A stretch of DNA of 64,000 nucleotides. Source: Marinococcus luteus_A. GTDB lineage: Bacteria; Bacillota; Bacilli; Bacillales; Marinococcaceae. The position numbers and the translations under genes are program-made. Numbering within the stretch: the first letter of the stretch is position 1; every line of letters begins with the position of its first letter. Positions 8,083 to 16,155 of this stretch are shown piece after piece. The stretch is from contig NZ_JAXRUV010000002.1 in the NCBI RefSeq assembly GCF_034497705.1, positions 341,950 through 405,949 on the forward strand. The letters are read 5' to 3'. The notes below the pieces were generated by a model, which saw only the letters and a program-made list of their open reading frames with translations, had not been told where the DNA came from and did not search any database.

Positions 8083-9384
8083 TTGGATAAAATTATTGTA
8101 CAGGGAGGCAGACGCCTAAAGGGGTCCGTCAAGGCAGAAGGAGCAAAAAATGCGGTTCTGCCTGTTATTGCAGCTACTCTTTTGGCAGAAGAAGGGCAAA
8201 GTACACTTTATGATGTACCGCCGCTCGCAGACGTAGACACGATCTCCAATGTTCTGCGCCATGTCGGAACAGAGGTTAATTACGAACACCACCGATGGAC
8301 GGCTGACGCTACCGGAGACCTTTCCACAGAGGCCCCGTTTGAGTATGTCAGCAAAATGCGGGCTTCGTTTCTCGTCATGGGGCCGCTTCTGGCAAGAAAA
8401 GGAATCGCCCATATTGCACTTCCGGGGGGATGTGCGATTGGCTCTCGTCCGATCGATCAGCACCTGAAAGGTTTTGAAGCGATGGGCGCCCACGTTGAGA
8501 TCGGCAATGGTTATATTGAAGCGAAGGTAGAAGAACGCCTGCAGGGAGCACGCATTTATCTCGATTTTCCAAGCGTTGGCGCTACGGAAAATATCATGAT
8601 GGCCGCTGCTCTTGCAGAAGGTACTACAACGCTTGAAAACGTCGCAGAAGAGCCGGAAATCACGGATCTTGCTAACTTTATTAACGCTATGGGTGGCAAA
8701 GTACGCGGCGCCGGAACCGGCACCATCCGCATTGAAGGTGTAGATAAATTAACCGGAGCGGAGCATACGATTATTCCGGACCGGATCGAAGCAGGCACCT
8801 TTATGATTGCTGCTGCGATCACCGGCGGCGAAGTATTCATTGAAGGTGCAATGCACGAACATTTACGCCCACTTGTAGCAAAAATGCGAGAAATGGGTGT
8901 GGAAATTGAAGAAAGCGATGCGGGCATGCTCGTCACCGGCCCAGATATTTTAAAGCCGGTTGATATTAAGACGATGCCGCATCCTGGCTTTCCAACAGAC
9001 ATGCAGGCGCAGTTTATGGCGCTTCTAACCCAGGCAAAGGGCACCGGTCTTATTACAGAAACTGTTTTTGAAAACCGATTTATGCACGTAGAAGAATTCC
9101 AGCGTATGAATGCAAGTATCAAAATTGAAGGGCGCACGGCTATCATCAGCGGTCCGAAAAAACTGCAGGGAGCTGAAGTGTCTGCTACCGATCTCCGTGC
9201 AGGCGCCGCTTTGATTGTTGCTGGTCTCGTAGCAGAGGGAGAAACAACGGTAACAGAGCTCCGTCACCTTGACCGTGGCTATGTAGACTTTCATAAAAAG
9301 CTTCAGAGTCTTGGCGCAAATGTAAAACGTGTAAATGCAGACGAGGAAGCAGACACTTCCTTGAAAACAGCCCAGCGCTCCTAA
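8083..9384 (+). CDS. murA: UDP-N-acetylglucosamine 1-carboxyvinyltransferase
   Basis: MurA transfers enolpyruvate from phosphoenolpyruvate to UDP-GlcNAc, the first committed step of peptidoglycan synthesis in the cytoplasm. The 433-residue protein has the substrate lysine-asparagine pair (K22, N23) and the catalytic cysteine C117 in PGGCAIGSRP, the residue targeted by fosfomycin. The start is TTG, 7 nt after GGAGGG. The position after the atp operon corresponds to MurAA of Bacillus subtilis. The C-terminal tail (about 15 residues, acidic then KTAQRS) is a lineage extension. Confidence 0.96.
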   Translation: MDKIIVQGGRRLKGSVKAEGAKNAVLPVIAATLLAEEGQSTLYDVPPLADVDTISNVLRHVGTEVNYEHHRWTADATGDLSTEAPFEYVSKMRASFLVMGPLLARKGIAHIALPGGCAIGSRPIDQHLKGFEAMGAHVEIGNGYIEAKVEERLQGARIYLDFPSVGATENIMMAAALAEGTTTLENVAEEPEITDLANFINAMGGKVRGAGTGTIRIEGVDKLTGAEHTIIPDRIEAGTFMIAAAITGGEVFIEGAMHEHLRPLVAKMREMGVEIEESDAGMLVTGPDILKPVDIKTMPHPGFPTDMQAQFMALLTQAKGTGLITETVFENRFMHVEEFQRMNASIKIEGRTAIISGPKKLQGAEVSATDLRAGAALIVAGLVAEGETTVTELRHLDRGYVDFHKKLQSLGANVKRVNADEEADTSLKTAQRS

Positions 9385-9399
9385 GTTTTGAATAACACA

Positions 9400-9427
9400 G
9401 GCCATCACTATTCAGTGGTGGTCTTTT
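9400..9427 (+). terminator. Terminator after murA
   Basis: GGCCATCAC and GTGGTGGTC pair around TATTCA, followed by TTTTT. In Bacillus subtilis spoIID follows murA; here transcription appears to end instead. Confidence 0.85.
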
Positions 9428-9616
9428 TATGCTTTAAGAGTAGGTATATAGTATCCGTTGAAATAGGATATACTTCACTAAATGCAGGCTTATATTCCTC
9501 AGTTCATGCTTGTGTGGTAAAATAGAACTAATTATAAATGTATACGATTTGGAGAAGCAAGCATGCCCTGCCGGGTTTATATTCGGCCTACATTTACGGA
9601 AACGGGGAATACAATT

Positions 9617-10405
9617 ATGCTGAGGGGTTTTTATAACGCTGCGTCGGGGATGACAGCCCAGCAAAGAAAAACGGATATGCTGAACAATAATATTGCCAAC
9701 GCCAACACACCGGGCTACAAATCCGATCAAAGCGCGATCCGGACGTTTCCCCAGCAGCTGCTGCATGCGGAAAATGCAGGAAAAGGGCCGCATACGATCG
9801 GCTCACTTGGCACAGGCGTATACATGCAGGACCAGGCTCCTTCGTTTACTCCGGGAGAACTGCAGGAAACGAACGCGCCAGCCGATGTTGCATTGCTTGA
9901 GGCAGAGGTGCCGGATGAAAACGGGGCAGTACTGTTCACGGTCCAGGGGGAAGACGGAACGGCCTATACCCGGAACGGCAACTGGACAGTGGATGCAGAA
10001 GGGTTTTTAACGACAGCGGAGGGGCAGTATATACTAAGTAACGAAGGCGCGCCTGTGGAAACCGGAAACGAAAATTTTCAAATTACTGAAGACGGCACAG
10101 TGCTGCTTGAAAACGGCGGGGAAGCTGGTCAGCTGGGAGTGGCGTATGTACCGGACACCAACGATTTAGTCAAAACCGAAGCGGGTCTTTTTGAAGCGGA
10201 GGAGGAGCTTGGCGCTGCTGCAGGAAACGAAGACGTCCGCTATCAGATGAAACAGGGATTTCTCGAACAGTCCAATACCGATTCCACCCAGACGATGACA
10301 GAGCTGATGGAAGCGTACCGGATGTTTGAATCCAATCAGAAGGTGATGCAGACGTATGACCGCAGCATGGAAAAGGCTGTGAATGAAGTGGGGCGGCTTG
10401 GTTAA
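9617..10405 (+). CDS. flhO: Flagellar hook-basal body (rod) protein FlhO
   Basis: Rod/hook family protein of 262 residues, exported by the flagellar type III apparatus. The N-terminus has the family motif of short aliphatic residues followed by MLNNNIANANTPGYKS (about residues 23-38), and the C-terminus has the matching heptad segment LMEAYRMFESNQKVMQTYDR. Both ends form the coiled coil of axial proteins. ATG 9617 gives the normal MLRGFYNAASGM start. An upstream in-frame ATG (9563) has a fair GGAG site but would add 18 residues absent from the family, so the true start is slightly uncertain. Confidence 0.85.
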   Translation: MLRGFYNAASGMTAQQRKTDMLNNNIANANTPGYKSDQSAIRTFPQQLLHAENAGKGPHTIGSLGTGVYMQDQAPSFTPGELQETNAPADVALLEAEVPDENGAVLFTVQGEDGTAYTRNGNWTVDAEGFLTTAEGQYILSNEGAPVETGNENFQITEDGTVLLENGGEAGQLGVAYVPDTNDLVKTEAGLFEAEEELGAAAGNEDVRYQMKQGFLEQSNTDSTQTMTELMEAYRMFESNQKVMQTYDRSMEKAVNEVGRLG

Positions 10406-10448
10406 CTATACTGGGAACACATAAAACAGAATTCAGGAGGAACACAGC

Positions 10449-11273
10449 ATGTATTCGGGATTACGTATACCATTTCAATCCATGGGGTCTGTCCAGCAGC
10501 AGATGGATACTATCAGCAACAACCTCTCCAACGCGGAATCAGCCGGGTTTAAATCACGACAGGCGACGTTCAGCGAAATGATGTACCAGCAGGAGGACAA
10601 CATGCCGATGCCGGAAAACGGTACTGGACGGCTTACTCCACCCGGAATACGGACCGGTGGCGGCGCAGCAGTCGGCCAGACAGCGCTTCGCATGGATCAG
10701 GGCTCGCTAAAAGAGAGCGAACGGGAACTCGATTTTGCGCTTGAAGACAGGGATGCTTTTTTCCAGATAGAAGCAGAGGACGGGGCAGTTGAATATACTA
10801 AAGACGGGCAGCTGTATCTGTCAGAAAACCCGGAAGTGCCCGGCAGCTATACGCTCGTTGATCAGAACGGCGGATTTGTACTAAACGAAGCCGGAGGAAG
10901 ATTTGATATCCCGGCAGGGGCTTCGGAGTTTTCGATGCAGGAAAACGGGGAACTGACAGCTGTAACGGCGGCCGCTGACACAGTGAATCTTGGTTCATTT
11001 GGCGTAGTACAGGTGGAGCGTCCGCAGGCGTTAACGTCTGTCGGGGGCAATCGGTATCGTTTTGAGGATTTAGATGGACTCGGGGCAGCGGAAGATGATA
11101 TGGTTATAGAAGCTGACCCGTCCAGCGTAAAGCAGGGGATGGTCGAGCAGTCTAATGTGGATTTATCGAATGAATTAGTAAATATGATGAATGCCCAAAG
11201 ACAATACTCGTTTAATTCCCGCGCGTTGACGCAGGGAGACCAGATGCTTGGATTAATTAACAGTATTCGATAA
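10449..11273 (+). CDS. flhP: Flagellar hook-basal body (rod) protein FlhP
   Basis: Second FlgF/FlgG-like axial protein, 274 residues, paralogous to the gene before it (43 bp gap, same operon). It begins MYSGLRIPFQSMGSVQQQM followed by TISNNLSNAESAGFKS and ends with DLSNELVNMMNAQRQYSFNS, the paired coiled-coil ends of rod proteins. ATG lies 8 nt after AGGAGG. FlhO and FlhP form the distal and proximal rod in Bacillus subtilis. Their presence suggests a flagellated organism, although no other flagellar genes are in the window. Confidence 0.87.
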   Translation: MYSGLRIPFQSMGSVQQQMDTISNNLSNAESAGFKSRQATFSEMMYQQEDNMPMPENGTGRLTPPGIRTGGGAAVGQTALRMDQGSLKESERELDFALEDRDAFFQIEAEDGAVEYTKDGQLYLSENPEVPGSYTLVDQNGGFVLNEAGGRFDIPAGASEFSMQENGELTAVTAAADTVNLGSFGVVQVERPQALTSVGGNRYRFEDLDGLGAAEDDMVIEADPSSVKQGMVEQSNVDLSNELVNMMNAQRQYSFNSRALTQGDQMLGLINSIR

Positions 11274-11306
11274 GTCTTTGCGGTTAAGGGAGCATAGATA
11301 GTACAT

Positions 11307-11561
11307 ATGAACAATCAGGACAACCATACGAGGACTTCCAAACCGAATAGAAAAGAGCAGCTGAAAAGAGGCGCGCAAAAGGTGCGTGCTCGTCTTCAGC
11401 AACTGCTCTGGTGGCACTGGCTGATTATTATTTTAGTCCTGGCTTTTGTCTGCTCGATTATCGGCTTGATGATCGGCTATGCGGTCGGGGGAGGCAATCC
11501 TTTTCAGGCTTTAAACCCATCGACCTGGCTGGAGATTTATCGGTTAACCCGAGGAAATTAG
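11307..11561 (+). CDS. EpuA-like small membrane protein
   Basis: Protein of 84 residues: a basic, hydrophilic N-terminus (residues 1-35), one membrane helix (about 38-62) and the C-terminal signature GYAVGGGNPFQALNPSTWLEIY. That tail matches the EpuA family (Pfam PF11772), often mislabelled DNA-directed RNA polymerase subunit beta in databases. Function is unknown. It sits between flhP and fabZ with spacings of 33 and 22 bp, so it is likely co-transcribed. The basic cytoplasmic tail could contact nucleic acid or lipid; that is speculation. Confidence 0.8.
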   Translation: MNNQDNHTRTSKPNRKEQLKRGAQKVRARLQQLLWWHWLIIILVLAFVCSIIGLMIGYAVGGGNPFQALNPSTWLEIYRLTRGN

Positions 11562-11583
11562 CATAAAAAGTGAGGAAAAAATG

Positions 11584-12006
11584 ATGCTTTCAACAGAACA
11601 AATCAAAGAGATTATTCCCCACCGCTATCCGTTTCTGCTTGTCGATAAAATTATCGAAGTAGAACCCGGAGAGCGGGCAGTAGGCATTAAAAATGTCAGC
11701 GCCAACGAAGAATTTTTCAATGGGCACTTCCCTGACTATCCAGTGATGCCGGGAGTGCTTATTATTGAAGCAATCGCCCAGGCCGGCGGCGTCGCGCTGA
11801 TGCAGCAGGAAGACATGAAAGGAAAGCTCGCCCTGTTTGCAGGGATTGATGAATGCCGGTTCAAAGGACAGGTGAAGCCGGGAGACCAGCTGCGCCTCGA
11901 AATGGAGGTCACTAAACAGCGACGCTCCATCGTTAAAGGAAAAGGCACCGCTTCCGTGGACGGCAAGGTCGTTGCAGAAGCGGACCTGATGTTTGCGATT
12001 CAATAG
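11584..12006 (+). CDS. fabZ: 3-hydroxyacyl-[acyl-carrier-protein] dehydratase FabZ
   Basis: Hot-dog-fold dehydratase of type II fatty acid synthesis, 140 residues, converting 3-hydroxyacyl-ACP to trans-2-enoyl-ACP. It shows HRYPFLLVD near the N-terminus and the catalytic pair H48 in NGHFP and E62 in LIIEAIAQ. Two ATG codons are adjacent (11581 and 11584); the second has the better spacing from GTGAGG (8 nt) and matches the MLxTxQIKEIIPHRYP start of Bacillus proteins. It is followed by a strong terminator. Confidence 0.96.
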   Translation: MLSTEQIKEIIPHRYPFLLVDKIIEVEPGERAVGIKNVSANEEFFNGHFPDYPVMPGVLIIEAIAQAGGVALMQQEDMKGKLALFAGIDECRFKGQVKPGDQLRLEMEVTKQRRSIVKGKGTASVDGKVVAEADLMFAIQ

Positions 12007-12007
12007 T

Positions 12008-12045
12008 AAAAAGGACTGCAGCGACCGTTCAAGCTGCAGTCCTTT
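12008..12045 (+). terminator. Terminator after fabZ
   Basis: AAAAGGACTGCAG pairs with CTGCAGTCCTTTT around a 13-nt loop, ending in TTTTT. It ends the flhO-flhP-EpuA-fabZ transcript. Confidence 0.92.
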
Positions 12046-12368
12046 TTCGGTATGTGATTAATGAGACGGTTTATTTTCGTATGTTTAACACTGATCACAG
12101 CCCACCAGAATTTTCTAAAATTTTTAATTTTATTATGTTATAATAGATGAAGCAACTTTGAGACTAGTATTTCTATTTAGAGAGTTCTTAAGATATTTTG
12201 TTATATTCTTAAATTAATGAAACCTTTTATTTTAACTTACGTCTTATTCGTTAGGGAGATTAGATGAAGTTTTACCTAATTTCAAGAACGGGTATTGTAA
12301 GTTAAGAAAGATATGCCTACAATGAAATAGGTTTACAAAAGAGCAGAATAAAGTGGGTGAATGACTCA
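12046..12368 (+). promoter_or_regulatory. tagO upstream region with extended -10 promoter
   Basis: AT-rich stretch of 323 bp without a gene. TGTTATAAT at 12136-12144 is an extended -10 element with a perfect TATAAT hexamer and no good -35. It would give tagO a leader of about 215 nt. I recognise no riboswitch or protein-binding site in that leader. Confidence 0.45.
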
Positions 12369-13451
12369 ATGAGCCTTTGGGAGTACGCGATAGCTTTTGT
12401 AATAGCCTTTACTGTCGCATTGCTGACGAATCCCCTTATCATTCGTTACGCTGGTAAATTTGGATTTATAGATAAACCCGAAGAAAGAAAAGTCCACTTA
12501 AAGTCAATGCCCCGGGTAGGGGGACTCTCCATTATTCTTGGAACGATAGCTGGTTGTATCTATCTGCAGGTGGAAAGTGAATACCTTCCTCAAATTGGTA
12601 TTGGGGCGGCTATGATCATAATAATGGGGCTGTTGGATGATCGTTTTACTTTAAATGCTAAATTAAAGTTTTTAATTCAATTAATAGCTGCGATAGTAGT
12701 AGTTAGTTCAGGTTTAACCATTGAATTTATAGAAGTCCCATTAATTGGCAGAGTGGAATTGGGTTTTTTAAGTTCTACAATGGCTTTACTTTGGATTATA
12801 GGTGTGATGAATTCCATTAATTTAATTGACGGTTTAGATGGATTAGCCGGGGGCATAGCTACAATTGCTATATCTACTATATTAGTAATGGCTATCATAG
12901 ACCCGTTGGCACATGTAGCAGTCATTTCAATTGCTGTAGTATTAATTGCGAGCACAATGGCTTTTCTGATATTTAATTTTCACCCAGCCAAACTGTTTAT
13001 GGGTGATACAGGTTCTTTATTTCTTGGTTATTCTATAGCAATAATCTCACTGATGGGTTTTTTCAAAAGTGTGACTTTGTTCAGTTTAATCGCTCCTGTA
13101 TTAATTCTTGCAGTGCCAATATTTGATACGCTTTTTGCGATTATAAGAAGGTTTTTAAACAAGCAGCGTATTATGTCGCCTGACAAGGGACACTTGCACC
13201 ATTGCTTGTTAGCAATGGGTTTCAGTCATAGGGCGACAGTTCTAATAATTTACACTATAGGTATCTTTTTTGGTGCTTCAGCGCTGCTATTTTCCAATGT
13301 CACATTATGGAGTGCTGTGATCATATTTATTTTCCTGTTGATTCTCATTCAATTGAGTGCAGAAGTAGTAGGTTTAATTGGAGCTAAAAGACAACCTCTT
13401 TTAAATATGATGCGTAGATGCACTGGCGGTTCACAAGAGATAAAAAAATAA
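12369..13451 (+). CDS. tagO: Undecaprenyl-phosphate GlcNAc-1-phosphate transferase (TagO/WecA type)
   Basis: Membrane enzyme of 360 residues and about ten helices that moves GlcNAc-1-phosphate from UDP-GlcNAc to undecaprenyl phosphate, the first step of wall teichoic acid and related polymers. Family motifs are present in order: VGGLSIILG, the magnesium-binding LLDDRF, NLIDGLDGLAGG, NFHPAKLFMGDTGS and the cytoplasmic HLHH near residue 280. The start is set by GGGTGA, 8 nt before ATG 12369; an in-frame GTG at 12357 overlaps that site. The gene is clearly richer in A+T than its neighbours. It could prime the polymer made by the cluster at 54-62 kb, which has no priming enzyme inside the window. 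Confidence 0.93.
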   Translation: MSLWEYAIAFVIAFTVALLTNPLIIRYAGKFGFIDKPEERKVHLKSMPRVGGLSIILGTIAGCIYLQVESEYLPQIGIGAAMIIIMGLLDDRFTLNAKLKFLIQLIAAIVVVSSGLTIEFIEVPLIGRVELGFLSSTMALLWIIGVMNSINLIDGLDGLAGGIATIAISTILVMAIIDPLAHVAVISIAVVLIASTMAFLIFNFHPAKLFMGDTGSLFLGYSIAIISLMGFFKSVTLFSLIAPVLILAVPIFDTLFAIIRRFLNKQRIMSPDKGHLHHCLLAMGFSHRATVLIIYTIGIFFGASALLFSNVTLWSAVIIFIFLLILIQLSAEVVGLIGAKRQPLLNMMRRCTGGSQEIKK

Positions 13452-13455
13452 GTTT

Positions 13456-13488
13456 GCCGGCTTTCGAAAAGAAAGGCCGGTTTTTTTG
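13456..13488 (+). terminator. Terminator after tagO
   Basis: CCGGCTTTC and GAAAGGCCGG pair with one bulged G, followed by TTTTTTT. Confidence 0.85.
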
Positions 13489-13564
13489 TATAAAAAGAGA
13501 TTGGATATAAATTGTTACGGGAAAAAGAAAGTCTGGACGAGATAATGAAAGGAGAGTCAATGTA

Positions 13565-13810
13565 ATGGGATTTATACTATTTCTTATCGTCGGCGGTCTG
13601 ATCGGCTGGCTTGCCGGTTTAATTCTGGGCAAAGACCTCCCAGGCGGCATTTTGGGTAACATTATTGCAGGTATTATTGGTGCCTGGATCGGCGGGGCCA
13701 TCTTTGGTTCTTGGGGACCGGTCATTGGCAGTATTGCGATTTTCCCGGCGTTAATTGGTGCGATTATTTTTGTCGTCATTCTAAGCTTTATTTTAAAAGC
13801 TATCCGCTAA
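13565..13810 (+). CDS. GlsB/YeaQ/YmgE-type small membrane protein
   Basis: Glycine-rich protein of 81 residues with three hydrophobic segments. The pattern IVGGLIGWLAGLILGKD and GGILGNIIAGIIGAWIGG is typical of the transglycosylase-associated (YeaQ/YmgE/GlsB) family, linked to general and envelope stress in several bacteria, with no firm biochemical function. ATG follows AAAGGAGAG by 8 nt. It stands alone between two terminators. No sigma-B promoter could be confirmed upstream. Confidence 0.85.
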   Translation: MGFILFLIVGGLIGWLAGLILGKDLPGGILGNIIAGIIGAWIGGAIFGSWGPVIGSIAIFPALIGAIIFVVILSFILKAIR

Positions 13811-13816
13811 ACAATA

Positions 13817-13852
13817 AACGAAGCCGTCCTTTTATCGGGGCGGCTTCGTTTT
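13817..13852. terminator. Bidirectional terminator between convergent genes
   Basis: AACGAAGCCGTCC pairs with GGGGCGGCTTCGTT (one G-T pair), with T-runs usable in both directions. It separates the GlsB-like gene from the convergent hydrolase. Confidence 0.85.
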
Positions 13853-14708
13853 ATGACAGTGCGCGGTTTTTACTGATCTGCTGAAGAGCTGTATTGATGC
13901 CGAGAACCTCTGTCGCGATATGACCCATGCCGGGAAACGTTTCAAGGGTGGAGCGCTCGATATGGTTGGCAAGGTATACCGCGTGCCGGAGGGGGATAAT
14001 TTCGTCTTCTTCACCCGCCCAGATGTAAGCCGGCGTGTCGATGTTTTCCAAATGGTAGGCCCAGGGTGTCATGAGCGTCTGGAGATCCCGGAGGAAGCCT
14101 TCAGCAGAATGGGCGGATTCCTGAACCGCAAACCTCCACTTATCCAGAATAAACGGAGTCACGTACTGCTGTTCTTCCCTGGAAAGCTGTTCGGATTCCG
14201 TCTGGAAGATTTTATCCTCCATATTCGTCTGCTCCCACCGGCTGCGTAAAAGCTCCGGCGCTTCCTGAATCGTTTGCAGCGGTGCTTTTAAGGAGGTATC
14301 GAGCAAACGAAACAATTCAGGATCCTCCGTGGGACCGAGTGAACCAACTAAATGGAGCTCGCTGATGCGCCCCTTCAGAAGACTGGTGCTGGTTGCTGCG
14401 TATGGACCTCCGCAGCCGACACCGATCAAGGAACAGCGCTGAATTTCAAAATGATTCATTACCTCATCGATGTCTTTGGAAAACTGCAGAAAAGTACCAT
14501 GAGGATCAGGAGTGGACAGGCCGTAGCCCGGGCGGTCAACAGAAATAATACGAAGAGAGTTGGAAGCAGCAGCTTCTTCTCCAATTGCGGCTTCAAGCCG
14601 GGAGCTTCCGACTCCGTGTACATAAAGGACAGGTGTTCCGTCTGGATCACCGAACATGGAAATACTGAGCATACGGCCATCGCGTAAAGAAAGCGCTAAT
14701 TGTTTCAA
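13851..14708 (-). CDS. Alpha/beta hydrolase with unusual nucleophile elbow
   Basis: Protein of 285 residues of the alpha/beta-hydrolase superfamily. The oxyanion region VLYVHGVGSSR (about residues 27-37), the DRPGYGLS segment, the acid region with D216-E217 in WAGEEDEIIP, and the catalytic histidine in GMGHIATE near the C-terminus are all present. The nucleophile elbow reads LIGVGCGGPYA: the position that is serine in GxSxG relatives is Gly98, and the next residue is Cys99. Either cysteine acts as nucleophile with a shifted elbow, or the protein is no longer a normal hydrolase. It is a single gene after a terminator; substrate unknown. Confidence 0.8.
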   Translation of the reverse strand: MKQLALSLRDGRMLSISMFGDPDGTPVLYVHGVGSSRLEAAIGEEAAASNSLRIISVDRPGYGLSTPDPHGTFLQFSKDIDEVMNHFEIQRCSLIGVGCGGPYAATSTSLLKGRISELHLVGSLGPTEDPELFRLLDTSLKAPLQTIQEAPELLRSRWEQTNMEDKIFQTESEQLSREEQQYVTPFILDKWRFAVQESAHSAEGFLRDLQTLMTPWAYHLENIDTPAYIWAGEEDEIIPLRHAVYLANHIERSTLETFPGMGHIATEVLGINTALQQISKNRALS

Positions 14709-14804
14709 TCCTTCCCTCCTCCTCTTTCCGTGCGGGTATCACTTGTAAAAGATGCGTAGGTATATTCTATCATACAATATGAAAAACGGAAGAATTTCAT
14801 TCAG

Positions 14805-14840
14805 AACAAAACGGCCCTCCGTGATGGAGAGCCGTTGTTT
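14805..14840 (-). terminator. Terminator after ilvE
   Basis: On the minus strand AACGGCTCTCC pairs with GGAGGGCCGTT around ATCAC, followed by TTGTTCT. It ends the ilvE transcript. Confidence 0.8.
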
Positions 14841-14847
14841 ATCCATT

Positions 14848-15921
14848 TTATACCGTCCGGGTCCAGTGCAGCACATCTTCCTTCTCTCCGGTCTGAATGC
14901 CGGTGATCGTATCGTATAGCTGCTTGGCCAGTGGCCCGGTTTCTTCATTATTGATTTTATAGGTCTGGGCGTCCCAGCGCAGCTTGCCTACAGGAGAAAT
15001 GACCGCTGCTGTGCCGGTGCCGAAAATTTCCTCAAGCGTGCCTGCTTCGTATGCCGTACGTATTTCTTCCATATCGATGCGGCGTTCTTCTACAGGAATC
15101 TCCCAGTAATGCAGCAGTTCAATGACGGAGTCGCGGGTAATCCCTTCAAGAATACTTCCGTTCAGCGCAGGAGTTACAACCTTCCCGCTGATTTTAAAGA
15201 AAATATTCATGCTGCCTACCTCTTCAATATAGCGCTGCTCTACACCGTCCAGCCACAGCACCTGGTCGTACCCGGCGCTTCCGGCCTGCTCCTGGGCCTT
15301 CAGGCTGGCTGCGTAGTTGCCGGCGGTCTTGGTGAATCCGACGCCGCCGCGGACGCTGCGGACGAATTCGTTTTCCACATAGATGCTGACCGGCTTCATG
15401 GCATCGCCGCCACTGCCGTAGTAAGAGCCAACAGGCGTTAAAATAATCAGCAGTTTGTAGGAGGAGGACGGCTTCACGCTGAGACTTGCTTCCGTCGCAA
15501 TTACAAACGGGCGGATATACAACGACTGTCCTTCTCCGCGTGGAATCCAGTCGCGCTCAAGCGAAACAAGCTCCTTTAAAGAATCTATCAACAGCTGCTC
15601 GTCGATCTCCGGAATGCTCATCCGGCGGTTGGACTGGTTCAGGCGTTCGAAGTTTTTTTCCGGGCGGAAAAGCATAATATTGCCGCCGGAATAATAGGCC
15701 TTCATTCCTTCGAAGACCGCCTGTCCGTAATGAAATACAAGACTCGAAGGATCCATGGTAAGCGGCTGATAAGGTACGATTCTTGGATCAATCCATCCTT
15801 CTCCCTCCACATAATCCACGACAAACATATGGTCGGTAAAGTTTTTTCCGAAAGCGAGCTGAGAAAAATCCGGCTTCGTTTTCGGAGATTTTGTACGTTC
15901 AATGGTCAATGACTCAGCCAC
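14848..15921 (-). CDS. ilvE: Branched-chain amino acid aminotransferase
   Basis: PLP-dependent transaminase of 357 residues that interconverts Leu, Ile and Val with their 2-oxo acids, using 2-oxoglutarate. The PLP lysine is K198 in GFTKTAGNYA, and the class IV signature EEVGSMNIFF and the GTGTAAVISPVG phosphate-binding segment follow. The start is GTG at 15921 with TAGGAGTG about 9 nt upstream. No T-box is visible upstream, although Bacillus genes of this kind often have one. The gene lies alone after a long inverted repeat. Confidence 0.94.
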   Translation of the reverse strand: MAESLTIERTKSPKTKPDFSQLAFGKNFTDHMFVVDYVEGEGWIDPRIVPYQPLTMDPSSLVFHYGQAVFEGMKAYYSGGNIMLFRPEKNFERLNQSNRRMSIPEIDEQLLIDSLKELVSLERDWIPRGEGQSLYIRPFVIATEASLSVKPSSSYKLLIILTPVGSYYGSGGDAMKPVSIYVENEFVRSVRGGVGFTKTAGNYAASLKAQEQAGSAGYDQVLWLDGVEQRYIEEVGSMNIFFKISGKVVTPALNGSILEGITRDSVIELLHYWEIPVEERRIDMEEIRTAYEAGTLEEIFGTGTAAVISPVGKLRWDAQTYKINNEETGPLAKQLYDTITGIQTGEKEDVLHWTRTV

Positions 15922-16001
15922 AATAACATCACTCCTATGTATTTATCGTTCCATTTATTTCTCTACTGGTAACAGCATTTAAATTGTATCATACAAAGAA
16001 A

Positions 16002-16109
16002 AGTTCTATCCACTTGAAAGCCGGCGACAAGCGCTGTCCGCCTTCCGCGAAATGGTTTTTCATTTTGCAGGAAGGAGACAGCGACCTCGAGCCGGCAGTG
16101 GATGGAACT
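16002..16109. repeat. 108-bp imperfect inverted repeat
   Basis: The two ends read AGTTCTATCCAC and GTGGATGGAACT. Inside them, GCCGGC pairs with GCCGGC, GCGCTGTC with GACAGCGA, CCTTCC with GGAAGG and GCGAAATG with CATTTTGC, closing on a short T-rich loop. The result is one long, nearly complete stem-loop between the sigma factor gene and ilvE. Such GC-rich intergenic palindromes occur as dispersed repeats in bacilli. It could also be a degenerate miniature element or act on the transcript from the sigma gene. I did not find a second copy in the window. Confidence 0.75.
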
Positions 16110-16155
16110 GGACAGATAGAAAAGCTTTCTCCACCTGCACCCCGCCTAAGGCACA

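Noticed and set aside
15922..16155. Possible T-box leader upstream of ilvE
   Set aside because: No T-box sequence (AGGGTGGNACCGCG type) or specifier stem could be found; the structure there is a plain inverted repeat.
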